Source: Cognatundibacterium crateris (GTDB lineage: Bacteria > Pseudomonadota > Gammaproteobacteria > Burkholderiales > Burkholderiaceae_D). Taken from it: 40,871 bases of DNA. Below, piece after piece: positions 18,085 through 27,036 of the stretch. The DNA is taken from assembly GCF_010078235.1 (NCBI RefSeq), contig NZ_JAABOS010000012.1, positions 31,435 to 72,305 on the forward strand, written 5' to 3'. The position numbers and the translations under genes are program-made. Below the pieces are notes generated by a model that worked only from the letters and a program-made list of their open reading frames with translations, did no database searches and was not told where the DNA came from. Numbering within the stretch: the stretch's first letter is position 1; every line of letters begins with the position of its first letter.

Positions 18085-18298
18085 CCTTTTTTGGGGCTGA
18101 CCACGGTCTGAACTCGACCAGATTACTACCTGTCATTGCTGGCTAAATCGTCATTGCCAGGCATGACGGGGATGGTCGCCCGAGATACGGACAAACCGGT
18201 GCTGCCCGCAGCTTCAATCTGGCATCAGGCAACAAGATGTATGCGCAGTTCGCCAATTTCCATCGCCTGGCAAGCAAGGATCAGAGAAGGACAGAGTT

Positions 18299-20692
18299 GT
18301 GACTGTTTTTCAATACTGTTATCGTCGCTTTCTATCTTTCGGGCTTGCGAGCTCGGGGACGCGCGCATGGCGTGACCAGATGCTGTCCGCTATTTTGTTT
18401 GTCGGCCTGGTGTTAGGTGGCATCGCAGCCTTACCCAGTATTGCCTTGGCCATTAGTGAAGGTTTGTGGTCTATCGTCGCGATCGACTTGCTGGCGCTGG
18501 GTTGGGTGGCGACACTGATCTTTCTGCCCAAGCTGAGTTTCAAGGCGCGCGCCTTACATTTTCTGGCCCTGATCTATTTGCTGGGCATCTGGTTTTTGCT
18601 CAAGGTTGGGGTCACTGGCCTGATTTATCTGCTGGCTTTTCCTGTCATTTGCTCGTTTTTATTTCCCTTGCGCGAAGCGGTGTATGCCTTGCTGCTGGCC
18701 TCCTCTTCTTTGCTGCTGGTCGGTTACTTCGGTGATGCGAATTTACAGTTGCTGGGTTTCGAAATCAATGCGCTGCTGCGCTGGATGATCATTACGATCA
18801 ACTTTTCGTTTATCAGCGCACTCATGACAGTCACTTGTAATGTGCTGATACACAGGCTGGAATTTGCGCTGGAGGCACAACAGAAAGTGAGTGCGAGTTT
18901 GCAGCAGGAGCAGGAATCGCTGCGTGCTGCCAACGAAGAGTTGCGCCTGACCGTTGCTGCCGTTGCGCGTTTAAACGATATCGTGATGATACTGGCTGAT
19001 ACTGAAGCACCGGATGCGAGTCATTACCTGCGTATCGTGCTGGTCAACGATGCGTTTGAGCGCCATACCGGCTATGACAGTCTGGAAGTATTAGGAAAAA
19101 AACCTGACTTTCTGGCTGGGCCAAACACCCAGGCAGAAGAGCTGGAACGCATACGCTATGCGGTGCGCAGCCTCGAAGCTGTGCATGTTGAGGCGATTAT
19201 TTACAGCAAAGGCGGCAGTGAGTTCTGGCTCGAAGCGGACATCATTCCGCTGGCAAATGACGAGGGAGCATATACCCATTGGGTGGTGACGGGGCGCGAT
19301 ATCAGTGAGCGTAAAAAATCAGAAGAGCATATCCAGCGACTGGCTTATTTTGATGTGCTGACAGGATTGCCCAACCGCCGCTTACTGCATGACCGCCTGC
19401 ATTCACTGCTACAGGCGGCCCATCGCAGCGGCATGATCAGTGCGGTACTGTATATCGATCTGGATAACTTTAAACTGATCAATGATGCGCGTGGTCATGT
19501 GGTGGGTGACGCCTTGCTGCAACAAGTCACGCAACGCCTGTTACATACCTTACGTGAAGTCGATACCGTGGCCCGCATTAGCGGCGATGAATTCGTGGTG
19601 GTGTTGGCGAATCTCAGCGATGACGTGCGCACTGGCGCGCACATGGCATTGAATGTGGCTGAGAAAATCCGGCTGGCCATGATGCAGTTGTTTGAAGTCG
19701 ATGGCTTGCAGTACAGTTCTACCTGCAGTACCGGTGTGACCTTGCTGCCGCGTGAAAATCAGACTGCAGATGATATTTTGCGCGAAGCCGATACCGCGAT
19801 GTACCGTGCAAAATCCGGTGGCCGTAACCAGGTGGTTTTTTTCGAAACCGGGATGCAGTCGGAAATCGAATTACGCCTGACCATGGAACGCGAACTCAGT
19901 CAGGCCATGGATGGCGGGCAGTTGCAGATGTATATACAGTCTCAGGTTGACCGCTTAGGCAAGCCGGTCGGTGGTGAATTACTGATGCGCTGGCATCATC
20001 CTCAGCGTGGACCGATTTCACCCGCAATTTTCATCCCGGTAGCAGAAGAATCTGGCATGATCATCCGGCTGGGTGACTGGGTATTGCGTCAGGGTTGCCT
20101 GGCGCTGAATCAGTTAGCCGACGCGGGATTTATCCTGTCGCTGTCTGTGAATGTGAGCCCCAAACAATTCCGTCAGCCGGATTTTGTTGACAAAGTCCGT
20201 GCGGTGCTGACGCAGACCCAGGCTGATCCGCGCCATCTGATTTTTGAAGTCACCGAAGGCTTATTGATCGATAACCTGCATGACACCATAGCGCGTATGT
20301 TGGAACTAACCACGCTGGGCATACGTTTTTCGATTGATGATTTCGGTACCGGCTATTCGAGTTTTTCGTATCTGAAAAAACTGCCTTTATACGAATTAAA
20401 AATTGATAAGAGCTTTGTGCAGGATACACCGGGAGATAAAAATGATACGGCTATCGTGCAGTCTATGCTGTCTATGGCCGAGCATCTGGGTTTGCGGGTG
20501 GTGGCCGAAGGTGTGGAAACCAGAGACCAGGCCGATTTCCTGATTGCCAATGGCTGCAGCTGTATGCAAGGTTATTTATTTGGCCGGCCTATGCCACTCG
20601 ATGCCTGGATAGATTTGCAGCGTACAGTGACGCTGCAGCCAGCCAAGTCTGCGATCAGCGCGCCTGAAAAGTCGTTAGCATCCACTGAATAA
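18299..20692 (+). CDS. Membrane PAS-GGDEF-EAL cyclic-di-GMP signalling protein
   Basis: Makes and/or degrades the second messenger c-di-GMP. The 797-residue product has several hydrophobic helices (about 28-170), a short coiled coil (190-215) and a PAS domain (215-335). A GGDEF domain (about 345-505) and an EAL domain (about 520-770) follow. The cyclase signature is S428-G-D-E-F, a conservative variant. The phosphodiesterase signature is E560-L-L rather than EAL, keeping the metal-binding Glu. DDFGTG (from D680), LKIDKSFV and AEGVET are intact, so phosphodiesterase activity is plausible. The start is a GTG at 18299 with AAGGA nine bases upstream; an internal ATG at residue 28 is the alternative. 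Its end overlaps the convergent LysR gene by 38 bases. Confidence 0.93.
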   Translation: MTVFQYCYRRFLSFGLASSGTRAWRDQMLSAILFVGLVLGGIAALPSIALAISEGLWSIVAIDLLALGWVATLIFLPKLSFKARALHFLALIYLLGIWFLLKVGVTGLIYLLAFPVICSFLFPLREAVYALLLASSSLLLVGYFGDANLQLLGFEINALLRWMIITINFSFISALMTVTCNVLIHRLEFALEAQQKVSASLQQEQESLRAANEELRLTVAAVARLNDIVMILADTEAPDASHYLRIVLVNDAFERHTGYDSLEVLGKKPDFLAGPNTQAEELERIRYAVRSLEAVHVEAIIYSKGGSEFWLEADIIPLANDEGAYTHWVVTGRDISERKKSEEHIQRLAYFDVLTGLPNRRLLHDRLHSLLQAAHRSGMISAVLYIDLDNFKLINDARGHVVGDALLQQVTQRLLHTLREVDTVARISGDEFVVVLANLSDDVRTGAHMALNVAEKIRLAMMQLFEVDGLQYSSTCSTGVTLLPRENQTADDILREADTAMYRAKSGGRNQVVFFETGMQSEIELRLTMERELSQAMDGGQLQMYIQSQVDRLGKPVGGELLMRWHHPQRGPISPAIFIPVAEESGMIIRLGDWVLRQGCLALNQLADAGFILSLSVNVSPKQFRQPDFVDKVRAVLTQTQADPRHLIFEVTEGLLIDNLHDTIARMLELTTLGIRFSIDDFGTGYSSFSYLKKLPLYELKIDKSFVQDTPGDKNDTAIVQSMLSMAEHLGLRVVAEGVETRDQADFLIANGCSCMQGYLFGRPMPLDAWIDLQRTVTLQPAKSAISAPEKSLASTE

Positions 20693-21542
20693 ACAGTTCC
20701 ACTTCAGGACGCAGACTGGGTTGCGCTTCATGCACCAGATAATAGGCATGTGGTGGTGATGCCAGTTGGGTATCAAACAGTCTGACCACGTCGCCGCTCT
20801 CTATCATCTCTTGCGCAAAATGCTGGCGTGTCAGACCGACGCCATGACCATGTTTGACCGCTTCCAGCAATAATCCCAGATCATCCACCCGCAAACCATG
20901 CGTTGGCTCGGCCCAATCCAGTCCTGCCACTTCAAACCAGGGTTGCCAGGGTTCGAGTGCCGAGCGCAATAAGCGCGCATGCTTGAGGTCGGCTGGTGTA
21001 CGCAGTGGTGGAATGGTTTTCAGATAGGCCGGGCTGGCGACGGTAAAGCTGGGTTCGACAAACAGTTTTTTGGTCACCAGATTCGGATACTCACCGGCAC
21101 CGAAGCGGATTTCCACATCGCTCTCAGACAAGCTGAGGTCATATAGCGGTACAAACAAATAGACTTCGACTTCGATGTCCGGATACTGGCTGGAAAATTC
21201 CGCCAGTCTGGGCATGAACATATAGCGTGCAAAGGTGGGGGGCACCGTGACCTTGATGCGTTGCTGATGCTGGGCCGCTTTATGCGGCAGCGGGAATTCT
21301 GACAGGGTGCGTAAGGCGGCGCGTACCACATCCAGATAACGCCGCCCAAACTCAGTCAGTGTCACACTGCGACCCTCGCGCACAAACACGCGTTCGCATA
21401 GGTGCTCTTCCAATAAACGGATGCGGTGAGATAAAGCGGAGGGCGTAATGCACAATTCTTCAGCGGCGACCGCAAATGAACCAAAGCGGGCGGCAGCTTC
21501 GAAGGCTGACAATGCATGTACGGGCGGTAATCGTGTTGCCAT
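20655..21542 (-). CDS. LysR-family transcriptional regulator (GcvA/AmpR-like)
   Basis: DNA-binding regulator, 295 residues. The N-terminal winged helix-turn-helix (1-65) reads LPPVHALSAFEAAARFGSFAVAAEELCITPSAL... in part, with the SALSHRIRLLEEHL recognition helix. A linker and a periplasmic-binding-protein-like effector domain follow (from about 92, RIKVTVPPTFA). The LPPLxALxAFEAAARxxSF start is characteristic of the GcvA/AmpR branch. LysR regulators often control a divergent gene, and the divergent neighbour is the adenosyltransferase 246 bases away, but that link is speculative. The 3' end overlaps the end of the GGDEF-EAL gene by 38 bases. Effector and targets are unknown. Confidence 0.93.
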   Translation of the reverse strand: MATRLPPVHALSAFEAAARFGSFAVAAEELCITPSALSHRIRLLEEHLCERVFVREGRSVTLTEFGRRYLDVVRAALRTLSEFPLPHKAAQHQQRIKVTVPPTFARYMFMPRLAEFSSQYPDIEVEVYLFVPLYDLSLSESDVEIRFGAGEYPNLVTKKLFVEPSFTVASPAYLKTIPPLRTPADLKHARLLRSALEPWQPWFEVAGLDWAEPTHGLRVDDLGLLLEAVKHGHGVGLTRQHFAQEMIESGDVVRLFDTQLASPPHAYYLVHEAQPSLRPEVELFIQWMLTTFQAR

Positions 21543-21788
21543 TCTGTATCCTCAATATCCCAGGTAGCTCACTCGCGAAAAATGAACTTCTGTAACTGCT
21601 AAATCTACTGAATTTGCTGAATCTGCATTCGCTTTGCTAACTGATGTGCTGCAAGCAGAGGTCGGCACTAAAAATTTGCCCTGGCATACAGGGCGCGGCA
21701 AAAGCCATATCGTGCGGAGGGTCTATTATGATGCGTTATTCTGTTTTTTGGCTTATCCTCTGCGACTTCTTACCAAATATTATTCGAT

Positions 21789-22340
21789 ATGGGCAACCGA
21801 CTTTCAAAAATTGCGACGCGTACCGGCGATGCGGGAACTACTGGCCTCGGCGATGGAACCCGGGTCGATAAGGATGCGCTGCGTGTGCATGCCATGGGGG
21901 ACGTGGATGAACTGAATTCGCAAATCGGCGTGTTGCTGTGCGAAGATATTCCAGAGACGATGAAGCATGAGCTGTTTTCTATCCAGCACGATCTGTTTGA
22001 TATGGGCGGCGAACTCTGCATACCCGGTTACACCATGATCACCGATGCGCAGGTCGCCAGACTGGATGCTTTGCTGGAAAAGTACAATGCCGATCTGCCG
22101 CCGCTGAAGGATTTTATTTTACCCGGCGGTTCGCGCGCTGCTGCAATCGCGCATGTATGCCGTACCGTGTGTCGTCGTGCTGAGCGTGCGATAGTCAGTG
22201 TCGGTAAGGCCGAGATACTGAATGATCATCCACGTCAGTACATGAACCGTTTATCGGACTTGTTATTCGTGTTGTCACGTGTACTGAATCGCTATGCGGG
22301 CGGCAGCGACGTGTTGTGGGAAAAAGAACGCGAGCGTTGA
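21789..22340 (+). CDS. PduO-type cob(I)alamin adenosyltransferase
   Basis: Transfers the 5'-deoxyadenosyl group of ATP to reduced corrinoid, making coenzyme B12. The 183-residue product has the N-terminal ATP-binding loop KIATRTGDAGTTGLGDG (7-23), DVDELNSQIG, the FILPGGS region and the catalytic-site helices CRTVCRRAERAIV and YMNRLSDLLFVLSR. Length and motifs fit the trimeric PduO family, not CobA or EutT. The ATG at 21789 has a poor ribosome site. No other cobalamin gene is visible nearby, consistent with salvage of imported corrinoids; the adjacent region shows no recognisable B12 riboswitch. Confidence 0.94.
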   Translation: MGNRLSKIATRTGDAGTTGLGDGTRVDKDALRVHAMGDVDELNSQIGVLLCEDIPETMKHELFSIQHDLFDMGGELCIPGYTMITDAQVARLDALLEKYNADLPPLKDFILPGGSRAAAIAHVCRTVCRRAERAIVSVGKAEILNDHPRQYMNRLSDLLFVLSRVLNRYAGGSDVLWEKERER

Positions 22341-22395
22341 TTGCGCAGACTGGCTGTATGTCACTGCAGCATGCAGCCCGTCTTTGTTTACGGTA

Positions 22396-22896
22396 TTACT
22401 TGTTTTGATGGCGCGCGATCATGCGCGCTAACGCGGCATGTAAATCGGTATTGTGCTTGTTCTTTTCCAGCGATTGCTCGAGCTCCGTCAATGCGTGCAG
22501 CGCGTGGTTGGATAAACTGATCTGCTTGACCGGTGCCGGTTTGTCGATCACGCGTTTCACTTGTACTTTGATACGGATTGCGTTAACCTGCCAGCCTCGT
22601 TCTTGTAGGCAAGTTTGCAATTTCGTGCCTGATTGCTTGAGTTTGGTGGCGAGCGCCGCATTGGGTGCTGCCAGTGTCAGAACGTCATCCTGCAATTGCA
22701 AGACCTCGCAACTGTCGAACATGCGTGGCAGAATGTGCTGGCAATCCTGTTTCAGGCGCAGATTACGCTGTATTGTCGGTAACAACATCGCCATCTTGTC
22801 GTTCAGACGCAAATAGTCTGCGGCACCGCTGACTTTCTGTTGAGGCCGGCCCCGATGGATAAAAATACGCGCTGGATTTTTCGTTGGTGTTGACAT
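22396..22896 (-). CDS. DciA-like DUF721 protein
   Basis: Probably the bacterial helicase operator DciA, which helps load the replicative helicase DnaB in bacteria lacking DnaC. The roughly 166-residue product has a basic N-terminus. The DUF721 core lies at about 35-110 (LLPTIQRNLRLKQDCQHILP, then VLQLQDDVLTLAAPNAALATKLKQS). A charged, helical C-terminus follows (ALTELEQSLEKNKHN). The open frame extends 31 codons upstream; candidate starts are 22896 and 22908, and I use the former with low certainty. Position next to an M23 peptidase and secA matches the common betaproteobacterial order, which strengthens the assignment. Function is inferred from family, not from visible catalytic residues. 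Confidence 0.78.
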   Translation of the reverse strand: MSTPTKNPARIFIHRGRPQQKVSGAADYLRLNDKMAMLLPTIQRNLRLKQDCQHILPRMFDSCEVLQLQDDVLTLAAPNAALATKLKQSGTKLQTCLQERGWQVNAIRIKVQVKRVIDKPAPVKQISLSNHALHALTELEQSLEKNKHNTDLHAALARMIARHQNK

Positions 22897-22957
22897 GCGC
22901 GACACCATAACACAAAGCGCCTGACCATTCAGTACCTGATTTCTGAGGACCGTATTG

Positions 22958-23914
22958 ATGCAAATAATATTAATGCATTCGCGCTTCACTCAGGCCAAGT
23001 CGGTCACCCTGAGTTCACATCATCTGATACTCGCCGTACTTGGCTTTTTGCTTATTACCTGTGTGTGTGGCGCCCTGATGGCGGCGCTGACTTTGCGTCT
23101 GGCCAGTGCTGATGTGCCGCTGCTGCGCAATCTGTTACCAGCCAGCGTGAGTCTGGCACATGACCCGGACGCAAAAGAGCGCTATCTGAAAGAAAACCTG
23201 GCCGCCATGGCTGCACGACTGGGGGAAATGCAGGCGCAACTGGTGCGTCTGGATGCACTCGGCGAGCGGGTGCAAGGTCTGGCTGGCGTCAAACCGGAAG
23301 AATTCAACTTCAAAGAAGCGCCTGGCCGTGGTGGTCCTGAGATACTGAAATCGCCTTCTGCAGAGCTGGATATGAAGGAATTGCAGGCTGCGCTGGATAC
23401 CCTGGCAACCGATATAGAACACCGTTCAGATTATATGAACGTGGTGGAAACCAAGCTGATGGCCTTCAAAATTCAGTCTAAGTTATTACCGACTATCCAG
23501 CCGGTTAACGTGGCCTATAACGCCTCCGGTTTTGGCTGGCGCATGGACCCGTTTACCGGTCGCAGCGCTTTTCATGAAGGGATAGATTTCTCCGCACCGA
23601 CCGGTACGCCGATTATGGCCGCCGCCGGCGGGGTGGTGATCGCGGCTGAATACCATCCGCAGTTCGGTAATATGCTGGAAATTGATCATGGTGGTGAACT
23701 GATCACCCGTTATGCGCATACCTCAAAAATCTATGTCAAACTCGGTGACATCGTGAAGCGTGGTCAGCATGTGGCCGATATCGGCTCGACCGGCCGCTCA
23801 ACCGGCGCCCATCTGCACTTTGAAGTCAGGGTGAAAGATGTGCCGCAAAACCCGCATAAATTCCTGTCGGCGGGCGCAAATCAGGCAAATCTGGCGAAAC
23901 TCGATCAGAAATAA
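22958..23914 (+). CDS. M23 family peptidase with N-terminal anchor and coiled coil
   Basis: Membrane-anchored periplasmic peptidase likely acting on peptidoglycan. The 318-residue product has one transmembrane segment (about 22-50: LILAVLGFLLITCVCGALMA). A coiled-coil region (about 75-175) and a C-terminal M23 domain follow. Zinc ligands are present as H206-x3-D210 (HEGIDF) and H285-L-H287 (HLHFE), so it is probably catalytically competent. The start is the ATG at 22958 (GAGGA nine bases upstream); an adjacent in-frame TTG at 22955 is possible. It sits between a DciA-like gene and secA, the usual place for this gene in Burkholderiales. It is a distant paralog of the M23 gene at 13629. Confidence 0.92.
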   Translation: MQIILMHSRFTQAKSVTLSSHHLILAVLGFLLITCVCGALMAALTLRLASADVPLLRNLLPASVSLAHDPDAKERYLKENLAAMAARLGEMQAQLVRLDALGERVQGLAGVKPEEFNFKEAPGRGGPEILKSPSAELDMKELQAALDTLATDIEHRSDYMNVVETKLMAFKIQSKLLPTIQPVNVAYNASGFGWRMDPFTGRSAFHEGIDFSAPTGTPIMAAAGGVVIAAEYHPQFGNMLEIDHGGELITRYAHTSKIYVKLGDIVKRGQHVADIGSTGRSTGAHLHFEVRVKDVPQNPHKFLSAGANQANLAKLDQK

Positions 23915-23963
23915 GCTTGTTTTTGTGTATTTAGTCACCAACTCCGGATATGTGGCAGAGTTT

Positions 23964-23983
23964 TGATCAGTGTTTACTGGTCA
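23964..23983. repeat. Imperfect dyad upstream of secA
   Basis: TGATCAGT and ACTGGTCA form an 8-bp inverted repeat with one mismatch and a four-base spacer. It overlaps the -35 position of the likely secA promoter. It could be an operator or a chance dyad. Confidence 0.4.
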
Positions 23984-24005
23984 AGGTGGTGTCACATGGT
24001 AAAAT
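23977..24005 (+). promoter_or_regulatory. Probable extended -10 promoter of secA
   Basis: TGG-TAAAAT (23997-24005) is a good extended -10, about 80 bases before the secA ATG. The -35 (CTGGTC at 17-bp spacing) is weak. The upstream M23 gene ends 170 bases before secA and no SecM-like frame is visible. Confidence 0.45.
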
Positions 24006-24084
24006 CGTGAGTTATCCATATTGTTGCTGTGCAAGCAATTTTTTTGCCGCGGCGTTTTTCAGAATTTAACTTTCCGTTCATAGC

Positions 24085-26841
24085 ATGTCATTCCTGACCA
24101 AGATATTCGGCAGCCGTAATCAACGGCTTTTGAAGCAATACCAAAAGACGGTGCGTGAGATCAACGCATTGGAACCTCAGCTGGAAACTCTGTCGGACGA
24201 GGCCTTGCAGGCCAAGACTGCTGAATTCAAAGCACGCGTTGCAAAGGGCGAGACTTTAGACAGTTTGCTGGTTGAAGCATTTGCAGTCTGTCGTGAAGCC
24301 AGTAAGCGCGTATTGAAAATGCGCCACTTCGATGTGCAGCTGATTGGCGGTATGACTCTGCATTACGGCAAAATTGCTGAAATGGGTACCGGTGAAGGTA
24401 AAACCCTGATGGCGACCTTGCCGATTTACCTCAATGCCTTGTCTGGTAAAGGCGTGCATGTGGTGACGGTGAATGATTATCTGGCACAGCGCGATGCGGA
24501 ATCCATGGGTAAGCTGTATGGCTGGCTGGGTCTGACTACCGGTACCAATCTGGCGCAGCTGGATCACGATGCCAAGCAAAATGCGTATGGTTCCGATATT
24601 ACCTACGGTACCAATAACGAATTCGGTTTCGACTACCTGCGTGACAACATGGTGTTTGAAGCCAAAGACCGCGTGCAGCGCAGCCTGAACTTTGCAGTGG
24701 TTGATGAAGTTGACTCCATCCTTATTGATGAAGCGCGTACGCCGCTGATCATCTCGGGTCAGGCTGAAAACCATACCGAACTGTATTACCAGATGAATGA
24801 AGTGCCTAAGCTGCTGACTTTGCAGGTAGGCGAAGAGACTCCTGACGGTAAAGGCGTGGTAGAGGTACCTGGCGATTACACCAAGGATGAAAAAACGCAT
24901 CAGGTCTTGCTGACCGAAGCCGGTCACGAAAAAGCAGAAAAAATTCTGACCCAGATGGGTCTGCTGCCAGAAGGCGCATCGCTGTATGATCCGGCGCATA
25001 TCACCCTGATTCACCATCTGTACGCCGCTTTGCGCGCACAGGCACTGTATTTCAAAGACCAGCACTATGTGGTGCAGGATGGAGAAATCGTGATTGTGGA
25101 TGAATTCACCGGCCGTATGATGACAGGGCGCCGCTGGTCGGATGGCCTGCATCAGGCGGTTGAAGCGAAAGAGGGCGTGCGTATCCAGAACGAGAACCAG
25201 ACGCTGGCCTCGATCACCTTCCAGAACTACTTCCGTATGTACGGCAAGCTGTCCGGTATGACCGGTACTGCCGATACCGAAGCGTATGAATTCCAGGAAA
25301 TCTATGGTCTTGAAACTGTAGTGATCCCGCCTAACCGTCCATCCCAGCGTAAAGACCGCCAGGATCAGGTCTATAAAACCTCGGAAGAAAAATACGGTGC
25401 GATGCTGAATGATATTCAGGATTGCTATACCCGTGGTCAGCCAGTATTGGTGGGTACCACATCGATCGAAAATTCCGAATTATTGTCCGGTATCCTGACT
25501 AAGGCTAAGCTGCCGCACAACGTACTGAACGCCAAGCAGCATGCACGCGAAGCGGAAATCGTGGCACAGGCAGGTCGTCCACAGGCCATCACCATCGCCA
25601 CCAATATGGCGGGTCGTGGTACCGATATCGTACTGGGTGGTAATGTCGGCAAGCAGGTGCAGATGATAGAGGCGAATGCCGCTTTGTCTGATGCTGAAAA
25701 ACAGACCCAGTCTGATAAGCTGCGCAATGAATGGCAGTCGCTGCATGACCAGGTGGTGGCAGCCGGTGGCTTGCACATTATTGGCACTGAACGCCATGAA
25801 TCGCGCCGCGTCGATAACCAGTTGCGCGGCCGTTCCGGCCGTCAGGGTGATCCAGGTTCCAGCCGTTTCTATCTCTCGCTGGATGATCAGTTGCTGCGCA
25901 TTTTTGCGGGTGACCGGGTCAGGGCGATCATGGACCGCCTGAACATGCCGCAAGGGGAACCGATCGAAGCCGGTATGGTGACCCGTTCTATCGAATCAGC
26001 GCAACGTAAAGTAGAAGCACGTAACTTCGACATCCGTAAGCAATTGCTGGAATACGATGACGTCGCCAATGATCAGCGTAAAGTCATTTACCAGCAGCGT
26101 AATGAATTACTCGAAGCGCATGACATGACAGAGATGATGACTTCGCTGCGTCATGGCATGTTCCACGATGTCGTGCGTACTTATGTGCCGGAAGAATCGG
26201 TGGAAGAACAATGGGATATCGCTGGTTTGGAATCCGTGTTGGCCGCCGAGTGGGACATCCATCTGAACCTGAGCAAAATGCTGGCTGACGAGGCTGATCT
26301 GACTGACGACGACATACTGGAGCGCGTGTTGCAGGTCGTGAACACGAACTACGATGCCAAGGTGGAGTTGGTAGGCAAAGAATCCTTCGCAGGATTTGAA
26401 CGCAACGTGATGTTGAATAGCATCGATAATCACTGGCGTGAGCATCTGGCTGCACTCGACCATCTGCGTCAGGGCATCCATCTGCGTGGCTATGCACAAA
26501 AAAATCCTAAGCAGGAATACAAACGTGAAGCGTTTGAACTGTTCGCCCAGATGCTGGATCAGATCAAGAGCGAAGTGATACGTACGGTCGTTACAGTACG
26601 CATACAGTCGCGCGAGGAAATCGAAGCAGCGGAACAGCAGATGGCACATTCTCAGGTAGAGAACGTGTCTTACCGTCATGCCGATTTTGATGCCAACGCG
26701 TCACCGGAAGAAATGCTGGCACCACCGGCACTGGCAGACGGTGAACCGGAAGTCACGCTGGGCCTGAAGATAGGCCGCAACGATCCTTGCCCATGCGGCA
26801 GCGGTAAGAAGTACAAGCAATGTCACGGTAAACTGGCCTGA
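24085..26841 (+). CDS. secA: Protein translocase ATPase SecA
   Basis: Motor that drives unfolded preproteins through SecYEG at the inner membrane. The 918-residue product is full length. It has Walker A GTGEGKT at 101-107, [17 protein letters not shown] context, the DEAD-type [16 protein letters not shown], the [11 protein letters not shown] motif and the second nucleotide domain with [10 protein letters not shown]. The helical scaffold carries [18 protein letters not shown]. The C-terminal zinc/SecB-binding tail has C902, C904, C913 and H914 ([14 protein letters not shown]). It is monocistronic by appearance, with its own promoter and a strong terminator. Porins and the TonB receptor in this window are typical clients. 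Confidence 0.99.
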   Translation: MSFLTKIFGSRNQRLLKQYQKTVREINALEPQLETLSDEALQAKTAEFKARVAKGETLDSLLVEAFAVCREASKRVLKMRHFDVQLIGGMTLHYGKIAEMGTGEGKTLMATLPIYLNALSGKGVHVVTVNDYLAQRDAESMGKLYGWLGLTTGTNLAQLDHDAKQNAYGSDITYGTNNEFGFDYLRDNMVFEAKDRVQRSLNFAVVDEVDSILIDEARTPLIISGQAENHTELYYQMNEVPKLLTLQVGEETPDGKGVVEVPGDYTKDEKTHQVLLTEAGHEKAEKILTQMGLLPEGASLYDPAHITLIHHLYAALRAQALYFKDQHYVVQDGEIVIVDEFTGRMMTGRRWSDGLHQAVEAKEGVRIQNENQTLASITFQNYFRMYGKLSGMTGTADTEAYEFQEIYGLETVVIPPNRPSQRKDRQDQVYKTSEEKYGAMLNDIQDCYTRGQPVLVGTTSIENSELLSGILTKAKLPHNVLNAKQHAREAEIVAQAGRPQAITIATNMAGRGTDIVLGGNVGKQVQMIEANAALSDAEKQTQSDKLRNEWQSLHDQVVAAGGLHIIGTERHESRRVDNQLRGRSGRQGDPGSSRFYLSLDDQLLRIFAGDRVRAIMDRLNMPQGEPIEAGMVTRSIESAQRKVEARNFDIRKQLLEYDDVANDQRKVIYQQRNELLEAHDMTEMMTSLRHGMFHDVVRTYVPEESVEEQWDIAGLESVLAAEWDIHLNLSKMLADEADLTDDDILERVLQVVNTNYDAKVELVGKESFAGFERNVMLNSIDNHWREHLAALDHLRQGIHLRGYAQKNPKQEYKREAFELFAQMLDQIKSEVIRTVVTVRIQSREEIEAAEQQMAHSQVENVSYRHADFDANASPEEMLAPPALADGEPEVTLGLKIGRNDPCPCGSGKKYKQCHGKLA

Positions 26842-26851
26842 GCCAGCTGGC

Positions 26852-26886
26852 AGTGAAAAGTGAGTAGTAAAAAGTGAGTAGTAAAA
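26852..26886 (+). repeat. Heptad tandem repeat after secA
   Basis: Five consecutive 7-mers read AGTGAAA, AGTGAGT, AGTAAAA, AGTGAGT and AGTAAAA. Equivalently, a 14-bp unit is duplicated exactly at 26858-26885. The array begins 11 bases after the secA stop and runs into the terminator. The heptads resemble those after ndh. Confidence 0.75.
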
Positions 26887-26912
26887 AGGGCGGACAGGTT
26901 CCGCCCTTTTTT
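26883..26912 (+). terminator. Rho-independent terminator after secA
   Basis: AAAAAGGGCGGA-CAGGT-TCCGCCCTTTTT forms a 12-bp perfect stem with a five-base loop and a T-run on the 3' arm. Because the A-rich arm is symmetrical, it may also stop transcription from the opposite direction. Confidence 0.95.
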
Positions 26913-27036
26913 GTATTTTGATTTTTGTGATAATTATGTTAGTGCGTGACGAGTATGAACAAATCACATTGGACTGATTAATTGTAAATTTTTTTCGACA
27001 CGCTTTAGTTGTTCGGAGTGATGGCTGTTCAGTACA

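Larger units (their letters stand above)
17907..18298. other. Long leader/intergenic region before the GGDEF-EAL gene
   Basis: This 392-base stretch holds a candidate extended -10 promoter (17975-18003) and the dyad CCATA-TC-TATGG (18041-18052). An 11-bp tandem duplication lies at 18063-18084, and CGTCAT...ATGACG can form a short stem near 18150-18170. It has no convincing gene. If the promoter is right, the transcript has a leader of nearly 290 nt. I could not match it to a c-di-GMP (GEMM) riboswitch. Confidence 0.5.

Noticed and set aside
18040..18298. c-di-GMP (GEMM) riboswitch in the GGDEF-EAL leader
   Set aside because: The conserved GEMM core pattern is not visible; only generic dyads and repeats are seen.
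21543..21788. Cobalamin riboswitch before the adenosyltransferase gene
   Set aside because: No B12-box-like conserved core could be found, and the gap is short and AT-rich without a clear fold.
24256..25152. 298-codon frame antisense to secA
   Set aside because: It lies wholly inside secA, is rich in His, Gln and Phe, and has no ribosome site or recognisable domain.
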